From: Calothrix sp. NIES-4105
Lineage (GTDB): Bacteria > Cyanobacteriota > Cyanobacteriia > Cyanobacteriales > Nostocaceae
NCBI RefSeq assembly: GCF_002368415.1
Contig: NZ_AP018291.1
Location: forward strand, 62,001 to 126,000
Length of the DNA stretch: 64,000 bases
Direction: 5' to 3'
Shown here: in pieces, positions 50,738 to 59,420 of the stretch
Layout of the letters: each line of letters opens with the position of its first letter
Numbering within the stretch: position 1 is the stretch's first letter
Notes under the pieces: model-generated
What the model was told of the DNA's origin: nothing
The model's database searches: none
What the model saw: the letters and a program-made list of their open reading frames with translations, nothing else
Made by a program: the position numbers and the translations under genes

Positions 50738-52738
50738 ATGAAAAACTCCCATATTCAATACTCAAGTCAAGACAACCATAAATATCATAAGAGCCATGAG
50801 AGCCATAATCATAATCATGAGCATGACCACGACCATGAGCATGACCATGACGACCACGACCACAGTCATGGAGACGGAGAATTAAATTTAAAGAAGGAAG
50901 TGGTTGTTGTTGGTTTAGTTATCGTCTTATTTGTTGTTGGTTTTATTTTTGAAAAGCAACTACACAACACACCCTACTCCATTGGTGAATATCTAGTCTT
51001 CGTTCCTGCATATTTATTAAGTGGATGGGGAGTTTTAACTAGTGCGGGTCGGAATATTCTCCGAGGTAAAGTATTTGACGAGAATTTTTTAATGACTGTG
51101 GCAACATTAGGAGCTTTTGCGATTGATAAACTTCCGGAAGCTGTAGCAGTAATGTTGTTTTTTAGAATCGGAGAGTTGTTTCAGGAGTATGCTGTTGGTA
51201 ATTCTCGTAGGTCAATAAAGTCGCTCTTAGAAGTGCGTCCTGACTATGCAAATATTAAGGTTGGGAATGAAGTCACAAAAGTATCGCCAGAACAAGTAAG
51301 TGTAGGGGATATTATTATTGTTAAGGCAGGGGAAAAAATTCCTTTAGATGGTGAGATTCTAGAAGGAAATTCTCAGATTGATACCTCAGCTTTAACTGGA
51401 GAATCTGTGCCGCGAACAGTGAAAATAGGAGAAACTGTTTTAGCAGGAATGATTAACCAAACTGGTGTTATTTATATTAAAGTAACAAAACTATTTGGAG
51501 AATCATCGATATCTAAAATCTTAGACCTTGTACAAAACGCTAGCAGTAAAAAAGCTGAGACTCAGAAATTTATTACTAAATTTGCTAAAATATATACTCC
51601 TTTTGTAGTTTTTGGCTCATTAGCAGTTGCAATACTTCCTCCTTTATTTATTCCAGGTGCCACGAGGGCAGAATGGATATACCGCGCGTTGGTGATGTTA
51701 GTTATTTCTTGCCCTTGTGGACTAGTTATTAGTATTCCTTTGGGTTATTTCGGTGGAGTTGGTGGCGCCGCTAAACGTGGAATTTTGGTCAAAGGTTCAA
51801 CATACTTAGATGCGCTTACTGCTGTGAAGACAGTAGTGTTTGATAAAACTGGAACATTAACCAAAGGAGTTTTTAAAGTAACTCAGATAGTGCCAGAAAA
51901 TGGTTTTTCTCAAAACGAGCTACTAACTTTAGCTGCCAAAATTGAATCACAATCGAATCACCCTGTCGCTCAATCAATTCTAGCAGCTTATGGAAAGGAT
52001 GTTAATCAATCTTTAGTTGAAGATTATGCAGAAATAGCAGGACATGGCATTATAGCAAAAGTGGGAGGAAAATTTGTACTAGCAGGAAATGACCGTTTGT
52101 TACACCGAGAGAATATTGCTCACAGTGTTTGCGATGTTGCAGGTACTGTTGTTCATGTAGCTGTAGATAAAGTGTACGCAGGATATATTTTAATTGCAGA
52201 TGAAATAAAAGAAGACGCAGCAGAGGCAATTCGTTCTCTCAAGGCATTAGGGGTGCAAAATACAGTAATGCTCACAGGAGATAATCGAGCGATCGCTGAA
52301 CGTGTTGCTCGACAAATTGGTTTAGATTCCTACGAAGCGGAGTTATTACCAGAAGATAAGGTAAGTGCGCTTGAAAAAATACTTCGTAAAATTCCAAAAA
52401 ACAGTAAACTTGTTTTTGTCGGAGATGGTATAAATGATGCTCCAGTAATTGCCAGAGCCGATGTCGGTATAGCAATGGGTGGGTTAGGTTCTGATGCAGC
52501 AATTGAAACGGCGGATGTCGTAATTATGACAGATAAGCCGTCAAAAGTCGCTGAAGCAATCAAAGTTGGTAGAAAGACTCATCAAATTGTTTGGCAAAAT
52601 ATTATTTTGGCAATGGTTGTTAAGGCTCTATTTATTGTTTTAGGAGCTTTTGGAGTCGCAACGCTGTGGGAAGCTGTTTTTGCTGATGTGGGTGTAGCTT
52701 TATTGGCGATTTTTAACGCTACACGAGTATTAAAATAG
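50738..52738 (+). CDS. Zn/Cd/Pb-exporting P1B-type ATPase (CadA/ZntA-like)
   Basis: 666 residues from ATG 50738. The usual N-terminal HMA domain is replaced by a His/Asp-rich stretch (residues ~15-50, many H-x-H and H-D-H-D). Then follow membrane helices, TGES, the SCPCG metal site (near 323), DKTGT (near 368), the HP motif in SNHPVA (near 406), GDGINDAP (near 562) and the class-defining VKALFIVLGAFG with DVGVALLAIFNA in the last helices (lysine and aspartate typical of Zn-type pumps). Export of Zn2+, Cd2+ or Pb2+ is expected. A CDF gene follows 14 bp downstream. Confidence 0.92.
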   Translation: MKNSHIQYSSQDNHKYHKSHESHNHNHEHDHDHEHDHDDHDHSHGDGELNLKKEVVVVGLVIVLFVVGFIFEKQLHNTPYSIGEYLVFVPAYLLSGWGVLTSAGRNILRGKVFDENFLMTVATLGAFAIDKLPEAVAVMLFFRIGELFQEYAVGNSRRSIKSLLEVRPDYANIKVGNEVTKVSPEQVSVGDIIIVKAGEKIPLDGEILEGNSQIDTSALTGESVPRTVKIGETVLAGMINQTGVIYIKVTKLFGESSISKILDLVQNASSKKAETQKFITKFAKIYTPFVVFGSLAVAILPPLFIPGATRAEWIYRALVMLVISCPCGLVISIPLGYFGGVGGAAKRGILVKGSTYLDALTAVKTVVFDKTGTLTKGVFKVTQIVPENGFSQNELLTLAAKIESQSNHPVAQSILAAYGKDVNQSLVEDYAEIAGHGIIAKVGGKFVLAGNDRLLHRENIAHSVCDVAGTVVHVAVDKVYAGYILIADEIKEDAAEAIRSLKALGVQNTVMLTGDNRAIAERVARQIGLDSYEAELLPEDKVSALEKILRKIPKNSKLVFVGDGINDAPVIARADVGIAMGGLGSDAAIETADVVIMTDKPSKVAEAIKVGRKTHQIVWQNIILAMVVKALFIVLGAFGVATLWEAVFADVGVALLAIFNATRVLK

Positions 52739-52752
52739 GATAAACGGTAATC

Positions 52753-53448
52753 GTGGACATTTATCAATCATCAATAAATAAACGCGGTATAACCTACAAT
52801 TATAGACATGATTGTAATAGTAAATTAACTCCTGGAACCGAAAAGTTACAGCTTCTTTGGCTTGTCTTCAGTCTCCGGAGTAGTTTATTTTTCATCGAAT
52901 TAGGAGTAGGGCTTTGTTATGGTAGTCTATCACTATTGGTAGGTTCCGGGCACCTATTTACTGACATGTTAACTTTGGGATTAACGCTGTTAGCAGTATG
53001 GCTAACACAGTGTCAATCTTCAGGTGAAGCTAATTTGACGTATCAACAAGTAGAAGTAGGAGTGGGACTATTAAATGGGTTAAGTTTGATATTTTTAGCT
53101 GTTTTTACTACTTTGGAAGCCGTGAAACATCTTCATCATCCCGAACCCATATCAGGTTTACCTACTTTAATTGTGGCTTTTCTCAGTTTGGTAATTAACG
53201 GTTTAAGCGTTGACTTATTACACGAACATAGCCATCAAGATTTGAATTTACGTGGAGTTACCTTACATGGAATTGCTGATGCTAGTAATTCAATTGGTGT
53301 GATTTTAGCTACTAGCTGTGTTTATTTTTTCAACTGGTTATGGGCAGATGCTATAACTAGTCTATTGCTGGCTTCGTTTTTGATTATAAGTGCTGTTTCC
53401 CTAATTAGAGCTAGTTTAGAGAAGTTTCGACTTACTCACAATCTTTAA
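52753..53448 (+). CDS. cation diffusion facilitator 2, lacking the cytoplasmic domain
   Basis: 231 residues from GTG 52753, 14 bp after the ATPase stop. Six membrane helices with the metal-site pairs HLFTD (helix 2, near 72) and HGIAD (helix 5, near 174). Unlike CDF 1 it ends right after helix 6, without the C-terminal dimerisation domain. Similar short CDFs are known. It probably exports the same metals as the neighbouring ATPase. Confidence 0.82.
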   Translation: MDIYQSSINKRGITYNYRHDCNSKLTPGTEKLQLLWLVFSLRSSLFFIELGVGLCYGSLSLLVGSGHLFTDMLTLGLTLLAVWLTQCQSSGEANLTYQQVEVGVGLLNGLSLIFLAVFTTLEAVKHLHHPEPISGLPTLIVAFLSLVINGLSVDLLHEHSHQDLNLRGVTLHGIADASNSIGVILATSCVYFFNWLWADAITSLLLASFLIISAVSLIRASLEKFRLTHNL

Positions 53449-53558
53449 ATGGTGCCAGTTTGACAGTTCGCTATGTTTTTTCAAAAATTGCTACTACTTT
53501 TTTAATTAAATTCTGAGTCTTAAACAAGGAAGTCTATATTCAGTTCGAGAGTCAAAAA

Positions 53559-53575
53559 TGAAATCAGGATGAAAT
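53559..53575 (-). promoter_or_regulatory. TGAAAT-N5-TGAAAT box 18
   Basis: TGAAAT CAGGA TGAAAT within a ~120-bp segment shared with 23072-23190. It points left, toward the 3' end of the CDF gene, with no target gene. Confidence 0.5.
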
Positions 53576-53661
53576 TTTTGCTTTGTTTTTACTCTTGGCA
53601 TAAATAACTGCAATCTTTTGTAAAGGCTGAAATGACTGGCTAGCTTATTTTACATAAATTT

Positions 53662-54018
53662 TTAGATAATTTTATTGTCTGGTTTATCAGAGACAGAAAT
53701 AGAATGTGATGTGGTTGGCTGCTTGTGGTTATCGATAAATGGTTCATCATAAGTAAAACCATCGTATTCAGGACGACCAACTGGTGAAGAAGCACGCATC
53801 CGACGACTCGACCAAAAACTACCTGCTGCAAAAGCCGCGTCAACTACTCCTACTTCCCCAACTCCTAATAACCGTAAGGGTATTGGCGTATTTGTTTTTG
53901 CTTGAGTTGCTTCGGCGTGGGAATGTTCGTTTTCTGTTGACTTGCTACCACCCCGTAAAGATTGTACTGATATGTGATAGTTTTTACCATCATGAAACAA
54001 TTTTACCAACACCTGCAT
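53662..54018 (-). CDS. hypothetical His-containing protein
   Basis: 118 residues from ATG 54018: a short N-terminal strand segment (VLVKLFHDGKNYHISVQSLRGG), an ENEHSHAEAT patch, a small hydrophobic stretch (LGVGEVGVVDAAFAAGSF) and a polar tail. No family recognised. It is divergent from the ArsR gene at 54131 and could share its operator at 54067, which would make it metal-regulated. Confidence 0.45.
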   Translation of the reverse strand: MQVLVKLFHDGKNYHISVQSLRGGSKSTENEHSHAEATQAKTNTPIPLRLLGVGEVGVVDAAFAAGSFWSSRRMRASSPVGRPEYDGFTYDEPFIDNHKQPTTSHSISVSDKPDNKII

Positions 54019-54066
54019 TGGCGAGCAAAATCTTCAAGCCTATATTTCGCTAGAAAATTTGTTAAC

Positions 54067-54086
54067 ATATCATTTATTACTGATAT
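54067..54086. promoter_or_regulatory. ArsR-type operator candidate
   Basis: ATATCA-N8-TGATAT inverted repeat between the divergent genes, 45 bp before the ArsR start. The half-site TGATAT also occurs, in the opposite arrangement, in the operators at 58604 and 63799. Confidence 0.55.
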
Positions 54087-54130
54087 AATGAGGTGTTAGT
54101 ATAGATAAGTTAAGGTAAAATACAAAGCAA

Positions 54131-54478
54131 ATGCTGATTGCCGCTCAATCTAAGGGTATTAGCCTCAAAGCTAAACTGTTTCGCGGTTTTTCCGACCCCT
54201 CGCGTTTAGCAATTTTAGATGCATTGCGTACTAAAGAACTCACTGTCAGCGAAATTGTAGAAGCGACTGGCTTGAGTCAGTCGAATGCTTCTAACCACCT
54301 TGCTTGTCTGCGTGATTGTGGATTGGTAAATTCCTCTCAGCAGGGACGCTATGTACGTTACCAACTCAGCGATCCGCGAGTTGCTGAGATTTTAGGTTTA
54401 GCTGATGAACTGTTGGCGGATGTGGCAAAGGATGTTTATGAATGCACTCGTTACAAGTGTTCTGAAGAAAACAAATAA
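54131..54478 (+). CDS. ArsR/SmtB-family metal sensor (CmtR-like)
   Basis: 115 residues. The winged helix-turn-helix (ADP-like FSDPSRLAILDALRTKELTVSEIVEATGLSQSNASNHLACLRDCGLV) carries two cysteines in the recognition helix region (HLACLRDC). Two more lie at the C-terminus (YECTRYKC). This cysteine layout is that of CmtR, a Cd/Pb sensor, rather than the CVC of ArsR. As a repressor it would release the operator at 54067 on metal binding, relieving the 53662 gene and itself. The SQR gene follows 138 bp downstream. Confidence 0.82.
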   Translation: MLIAAQSKGISLKAKLFRGFSDPSRLAILDALRTKELTVSEIVEATGLSQSNASNHLACLRDCGLVNSSQQGRYVRYQLSDPRVAEILGLADELLADVAKDVYECTRYKCSEENK

Positions 54479-54616
54479 TGTCCTACTAACAAATTGTTGA
54501 CTCTGGTTTGCACTCATTAAACATCTCCGAAAATACAGTTAAAATAATTTGCTTTTTTTTAGAGAATAATTAATGCTAACAACTGCGTTATTTCGTTTAA
54601 AGGAGAGAAAAGTATC

Positions 54617-55906
54617 ATGTCAGTGCCAGTTAACCCAGCAGACTGCAAATCAGCCATTCCAAACGATGTAGTCAGCGTACAGCATCAAATTGTAGTCGTT
54701 GGAGGTGGAGCCGCAGGTATTACAGTTGCCGCTCAATTACTCAAAGAAAATAAGCAGCTTGATGTTGCTATTATTGAACCAAGAGACAAGCACTACTACC
54801 AACCAGCTTGGACACTAGTCGGTGCTGGCATCTACAGAGCTGAGGATACAGTTAAGGATGAAAAAGACTATATCCCTGATGGTGCTACTTGGCTCAAAGA
54901 CAATGTAGCTCACTTAGACCCGGACAACAATACAGTTATTACTCAGGAGGGAAAGCGTATTTGTTATGAATACCTAGTTTTAGCTCCAGGTCTTCAAATT
55001 GATTGGCATTTAATCAAAGGGCTGAAAGAAGCAATTGGACAAAATGGCGTTTGCAGTAATTATGCTTATCAATATGCCCCTTACACCTGGGAAGTCATCA
55101 AGAACTTCAAAGGCGGTAATGCTATATTCACTTACCCTAATACTCCGATTAAATGTGGAGGGGCGCCATTGAAGATTATGTATTTGGCTGATGATGCCTT
55201 TAGGAAACAAGGGGTTAGACGTCAGTCAAAAGTTATGTTTTGTACAGCTATGGGGGTAATTTTCAGTGTAAAAGAGTTCGCGAAAACATTGCTTTCTGTA
55301 GTAGAGCGCAAACAGATTGATGTGAGATACAAACACAATCTTAAAGAAGTTAAAGCTGATACCAAAACAGCAATTTTTGATGTATCAACAGATTCGGGTA
55401 TCTCAGAAATAGCCATCCAATATGACCTGCTGCATGTCACTCCACCGATGAGCGCACCGGACTTTATAAAACAGAGCAAATTAGCCGTACTTAATGGAAC
55501 TAGTCAAGGTTGGGTTGATGTAAACAAACACACGCTACAGCACAATGTATACCCCAACGTTTTTAGCTTGGGCGACGCGGCGAGTCTTCCAACATCAAAA
55601 ACAGCGGCTGCTGTGAGAAAACAAGCGCCAGTTGTTGTTCATAACTTACTGGCTTTAATGAACTCAAAAAACCTCGCTCAAAAATACAACGGCTATACTT
55701 GCTGTCCAATAACTACAGGATACGGCAAGGTAGTACTTGCTGAATTCGGTTATGACAACAAGCTTTACCCCACATTTCCAATCGATCCAACAAAAGAGCG
55801 GTACAGTATGTGGCTGCTAAAAAAATATGGGTTTCCCTATATTTACTGGAATAGAATGCTCAAAGGTAAGCCTTTTGAAGGGAAGTTTTTAGAAATTAGC
55901 TCTTGA
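54617..55906 (+). CDS. sulfide:quinone oxidoreductase, type II (SQRDL-like)
   Basis: 429 residues, with AAAGGAGAG before the ATG. The FAD-binding VVVGGGAAGITVA lies near residue 33. The redox cysteines expected of the eukaryote-like group appear as TPIKCGGAP (near 188) and GYTCCPITTGYGKVVLAEF (near 371). The second FAD motif is VFSLGDAA. The enzyme oxidises sulfide to persulfide/sulfane sulfur and passes electrons to quinone, at the membrane surface. Next to metal sensors it may detoxify sulfide or feed metal-sulfide chemistry. Confidence 0.88.
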   Translation: MSVPVNPADCKSAIPNDVVSVQHQIVVVGGGAAGITVAAQLLKENKQLDVAIIEPRDKHYYQPAWTLVGAGIYRAEDTVKDEKDYIPDGATWLKDNVAHLDPDNNTVITQEGKRICYEYLVLAPGLQIDWHLIKGLKEAIGQNGVCSNYAYQYAPYTWEVIKNFKGGNAIFTYPNTPIKCGGAPLKIMYLADDAFRKQGVRRQSKVMFCTAMGVIFSVKEFAKTLLSVVERKQIDVRYKHNLKEVKADTKTAIFDVSTDSGISEIAIQYDLLHVTPPMSAPDFIKQSKLAVLNGTSQGWVDVNKHTLQHNVYPNVFSLGDAASLPTSKTAAAVRKQAPVVVHNLLALMNSKNLAQKYNGYTCCPITTGYGKVVLAEFGYDNKLYPTFPIDPTKERYSMWLLKKYGFPYIYWNRMLKGKPFEGKFLEISS

Positions 55907-56034
55907 ATTTATTGGATAATTCGTCTAAAGGATAGCATAACTTTTTATTTTGTTACTGATACTGTTGGCGAAGTCAAGTAGAGTCTTTACGTGGAACAAT
56001 TTTGTTTATTTACATTAAGATTGCAAGTTTTTTT

Positions 56035-56970
56035 ATGAAACGGAAACGTCCAGTTCCTTGGATTTATCGTTGGTCTCGGTTTCTGATCGCAGCAATCGCC
56101 AGTTTGGGTGCTGTGATCACCGCCTATTTAACTGTAGTTAAGCTGGCAGGAGGCTCGGCAGCCTGTCCCGTTAGTGGTTGCGATCGCGTGCTTTCCAGTC
56201 CCTATGCTACAGTTTTTGGTTTGCCTCTGCCACTATTCGGTTTTTTAGCCTACACCAGTATGGGTGTAATGGCAGTGGCTCCTTGGTTAACTCAGCCTGA
56301 GACTAAGAACGAATTGCGCTCAAAGCTTATGGACTCGACTTGGCTGCTGCTGTTGGTAGGTGCGACGGCAATGATGATTTTCAGTGGCTATTTGATGTAT
56401 TTGATGGCTTTTGAAATCAAATCGCTTTGTGTCTACTGCATCGCTTCTGCCATTTTCTCGCTCAGTTTATTTGTCCTAACACTAATAGGTCGCAATTGGG
56501 AGGACATAGGACAAGTATTTTTCACTATGATTATGGTGGGAGTAATCACCCTAGTTGGTACTCTAGGTGTCTATACTAATGTCAAAAACCCCACAGCCAC
56601 GACCAAATCTGGTTCAGTAGAGACGGGTTATGCAATTACGACTACCTCTGGCACCGCTGAAATCGCTTTAGTGCAGCATCTGAAGCAGGTAGGAGCCAAA
56701 ATGTATGGAGCCTTCTGGTGTCCCCATTGTCAAAACCAAAAGCAACTCTTTGGTAAAGAGGCGGTTAGTCAATTGAATTACGTTGAGTGCGATCCTAAAG
56801 GTAAAAACGGTCGTCCAGACCTTTGCCAAGCTGCCAATATTCAAAGCTTTCCCACTTGGGAAATTAATGGTAAGTTCTATCAAGGCGAGAAAACCTTGCA
56901 GGAACTTGCAGATTTATCTAGTTACAAAGGAACTCGCAACTTTCAGAATTCTTCACTTTCCGGACAATAA
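56035..56970 (+). CDS. VKOR-thioredoxin fusion
   Basis: 311 residues from ATG 56035 (MKRKRPVPW). The first ~190 residues form a VKOR domain with four to five membrane helices, loop cysteines (ACPVSGC) and the active CVYC near 137. The C-terminal ~90 residues are a periplasmic thioredoxin-like domain with FWCPHC near 227. VKOR oxidises quinone to make disulfides, passing them through the fused thioredoxin domain to exported proteins. Cyanobacteria normally have one chromosomal copy; this is a second, on a metal/sulfide island. Confidence 0.9.
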   Translation: MKRKRPVPWIYRWSRFLIAAIASLGAVITAYLTVVKLAGGSAACPVSGCDRVLSSPYATVFGLPLPLFGFLAYTSMGVMAVAPWLTQPETKNELRSKLMDSTWLLLLVGATAMMIFSGYLMYLMAFEIKSLCVYCIASAIFSLSLFVLTLIGRNWEDIGQVFFTMIMVGVITLVGTLGVYTNVKNPTATTKSGSVETGYAITTTSGTAEIALVQHLKQVGAKMYGAFWCPHCQNQKQLFGKEAVSQLNYVECDPKGKNGRPDLCQAANIQSFPTWEINGKFYQGEKTLQELADLSSYKGTRNFQNSSLSGQ

Positions 56971-57445
56971 TAGCTTAATAAGTATTAATAAACAATAGTT
57001 ACTCAATATACCTGCTCTTATTGACACCCTCTTTTTTCGCTGTTTTACTGCCCTTTCTCTCTGATTTTTATTACTGAATCGGTGTACTAAGCTTTGTTGG
57101 GTAGCACGAGCGTTCTACCCAACCTACAATTATCCAAAACCTACGTAGTATTTGTTCGCCTTCAGTTCTACTTAATAAATAAGAAACTTAATAATCAATT
57201 GATTTATAAGTTTTAAAAGCAGTAATATTATTATTTAATCGACTGTTAATATTGAATTAAACTAATTAATTCGGTTAGTAAAAGTTCAAGATAAAAAAAT
57301 GACAAATTTATCAAAATATAGTGAATTGTAAATATTATTTTTATATTTTATATTCTAATTATAAATTAACTTTTTCAACAATAGTTGAAGATTTTTAAAG
57401 TTAATTTTTAAAGCTAAAATAAAGATAGTAGAGAAATAATTGCAC
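56971..57445. other. AT-rich intergenic with a dispersed hairpin
   Basis: It contains the hairpin at 57096-57123; nothing else is recognised. Confidence 0.45.
57096..57123. repeat. dispersed GTTGGGTAG...CTACCCAAC hairpin repeat
   Basis: A perfect 9-bp stem around a 10-base loop, followed by CTACAA. This is the common intergenic GTTGGGTT-type repeat of filamentous cyanobacteria and may also act as a terminator for the VKOR gene. Confidence 0.6.
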
Positions 57446-58141
57446 ATGACTAACATAGCAACAAGAATAGCATTTTATATTCTAGGAACAGCAGGAATCA
57501 GTCTTTTGTCTTTAGCGCCAGCAAGTGCTACCATCTTGGTAGAACCAATCGTAACGACAGTAAATGAAAACTTGAAAGAAACCAGAACGCTAGGATCAGA
57601 ATTTCAACCTGGGTTAGTTGTGGAATACGGTATACCCAATATAAGCAACAACTTGCTAAATGCTACTGGGCAGAATATTGGAAGCTTCGTCTATAAATTA
57701 GAAACGCTATCTTTTGATAATCCGGATTCTACTCCACCGTTTAAGAATGAGTCGGTGCAATGGGGAGATATAGATGGCGACGGGAAGATTGGTTTCTCTA
57801 ATGTCGCTGGTCTAAGAGATATCTTTAAAGATGTTACAATCACAAATAACGTTATTACCTTTAGTAATGGCGTAATACCGGACGGAACCGCGTTTTTCAC
57901 TCAATTCAAAACCCAGCCCGATTTAACCCCTGGTGGTGGGATCATTCCACCAGCACCGCCCCTACCAGCCGATCAAGATGGACTAATCCGAGTAAGTAGC
58001 TTTTACACCTCTGTTGCCAAACCGATTGCTGTTCCCGAACCTACTTCCGTTTTGGGTCTACTAGTCTTCAGCACCTTATTAAGTGTAAATTCAATATTAC
58101 AGCGTAAATTAAAAATGGAGAGTGTTAAAGCAAGTGAGTAG
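57446..58141 (+). CDS. PEP-CTERM-type exported protein
   Basis: 231 residues from ATG 57446. Signal peptide (residues ~1-28, ending ASA), a mature domain with an acidic DIDGDGKIGFSN loop and the C-terminal sorting signal VPEPTSVLGLLVFSTLL followed by basic residues (LQRKLK). PEP-CTERM proteins are exported and processed by an exosortase. The role of this one is unknown. Confidence 0.75.
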   Translation: MTNIATRIAFYILGTAGISLLSLAPASATILVEPIVTTVNENLKETRTLGSEFQPGLVVEYGIPNISNNLLNATGQNIGSFVYKLETLSFDNPDSTPPFKNESVQWGDIDGDGKIGFSNVAGLRDIFKDVTITNNVITFSNGVIPDGTAFFTQFKTQPDLTPGGGIIPPAPPLPADQDGLIRVSSFYTSVAKPIAVPEPTSVLGLLVFSTLLSVNSILQRKLKMESVKASE

Positions 58142-58227
58142 TGGGGATTACGGTGTAGAGAGTAATCAATTTTCAATGTGTCCTAGTGTACGCAGTTGAT
58201 GCTGACTACTTCAAACTAGATTTTAGC

Positions 58228-58566
58228 CTAGCCTTGCTCTGAAACATCGTAAGAACAGCAAGATTCCATGCCTTTTACTACATCGGAAAGCAACTCCGAA
58301 GTCAAGTCTAGAAGTTTGGCGATGCGTGTATCAATTAGTTGGTAGAACGCATATCCAGCCTTCTGCTGGCTAATCACTAAGTTGCAGGAGCGCAAATACT
58401 CTAAATGGCTAAAAACACTCGACTGGCTGAGTCCTGTTGCTTCGGTAATTTCATTTACCGTTAACGGTCTTTCTTTCAAGGCATTAAGGATAGATAAACG
58501 CGATTGGTCAGAAAAAGCCTCAAACAGTTTGATCTTCATATCGCTTGCTTGGTTAGCGCTAGTCAT
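58228..58566 (-). CDS. ArsR/SmtB-family regulator 2
   Basis: 112 residues with the ArsR winged helix (FSDQSRLSILNALKERPLTVNEITEATGLSQSSVFSHLEYLRSC). One cysteine is in the recognition region (LRSCNLV) and a CC pair near the C-terminus (MESCCSYD), a layout different from regulator 1. It is leftward behind the operator at 58589-58638. The 5' part of this gene and its operator are duplicated at 63672-63870 in front of the ATPase that begins at 63947. This regulator was therefore probably paired with such an ATPase. Confidence 0.82.
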   Translation of the reverse strand: MTSANQASDMKIKLFEAFSDQSRLSILNALKERPLTVNEITEATGLSQSSVFSHLEYLRSCNLVISQQKAGYAFYQLIDTRIAKLLDLTSELLSDVVKGMESCCSYDVSEQG

Positions 58567-58588
58567 CAGTTACATCTTAGCTTATTGA

Positions 58589-58638
58589 CATATTAACATT
58601 TGGTGATATGATTCATTATATCAGCAACTGTTAATATG
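58589..58638. promoter_or_regulatory. ArsR-type operator with nested inverted repeats
   Basis: An outer pair CATATTAAC (58589-58597) and GTTAATATG (58630-58638) encloses an inner pair TGATAT (58604-58609) and ATATCA (58618-58623). Identical in the copy at 63784-63833. Confidence 0.65.
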
Positions 58639-58709
58639 TTAAATGTCAAGCCCTGCAGTACTTGTTAACTGTTTATTATAGACTAAATGTGCCAGTGTGA
58701 CGGTAAACT

Positions 58710-59420
58710 TTACTTCAAGGTATTAGCTTTTTGAACAACCGATTTATTCTTTCCACCTCCCTCGCTAATACTGCGTAAATACATACCTCCAACTGTTAGC
58801 AAAAACACTACATATGTAAATGCTTGCACTAAATACAAATGCTGGGTGTAGCCAAACAAAGATTTAAAAATGATTCCGGGAAACTGCTCGTCCGGCAAAA
58901 TTTTGTTAGTGTTCAAAACCATTGGTCCCAAAATGCAGGAGTGGACTTTGGTAAACCTTTCATAGTAAAAACAAAGACTTGCAGAAGCACGTGAAGCTGC
59001 GGCAAGACTAGCAAAAGCTTCGTCAAAACGTTGCAGCGCTGTGACTGCTAACCCCGCCACAATTAACACTAGTAAAATACCCATGACCTGAAAAAATTGG
59101 CGTATGTTAATTTTAATGCCCCATCTAAACAGCATCGCACCAACAGTTATAGAAGCTACTAAGCCACCAAGAGCGCCCAAAGCTGGCACCATGACAGCTT
59201 GCAAGTTAGAAGCAACGAACAGAATTGCTTCAAAACCTTCACGGATAACGGCGACAAAAATTAGACTAAAAATACCCCAACCAGCTGATTTATTGTCTGT
59301 GAGCGCATTTGTAACTGCTCCCTCAACTTGGGCTTTCATAAATTTAGCTTGCTTTGTCATCCACAGCAGCATCCAACTAAGCATTAAGAGTATTGCAAGA
59401 AATAAATGATCCAAAATCAA
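58710..59420 (-). pseudogene. FTR1-family permease, N-terminus replaced by IS sequence
   Basis: The frame encodes the C-terminal two thirds of an FTR1/PbrT-type permease. MLSWMLLWMTKQAKFMKAQVEGAV, the second acidic motif REGFEAILF (near 60) and several helices are present; the first R-E-x-x-E motif and upstream helices are missing. The apparent start TTG 59420 and the first five or so codons come from the inverted-repeat end of the insertion sequence to its right. FTR1 proteins import iron, and PbrT-like ones carry lead. Probably non-functional. Confidence 0.7.
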
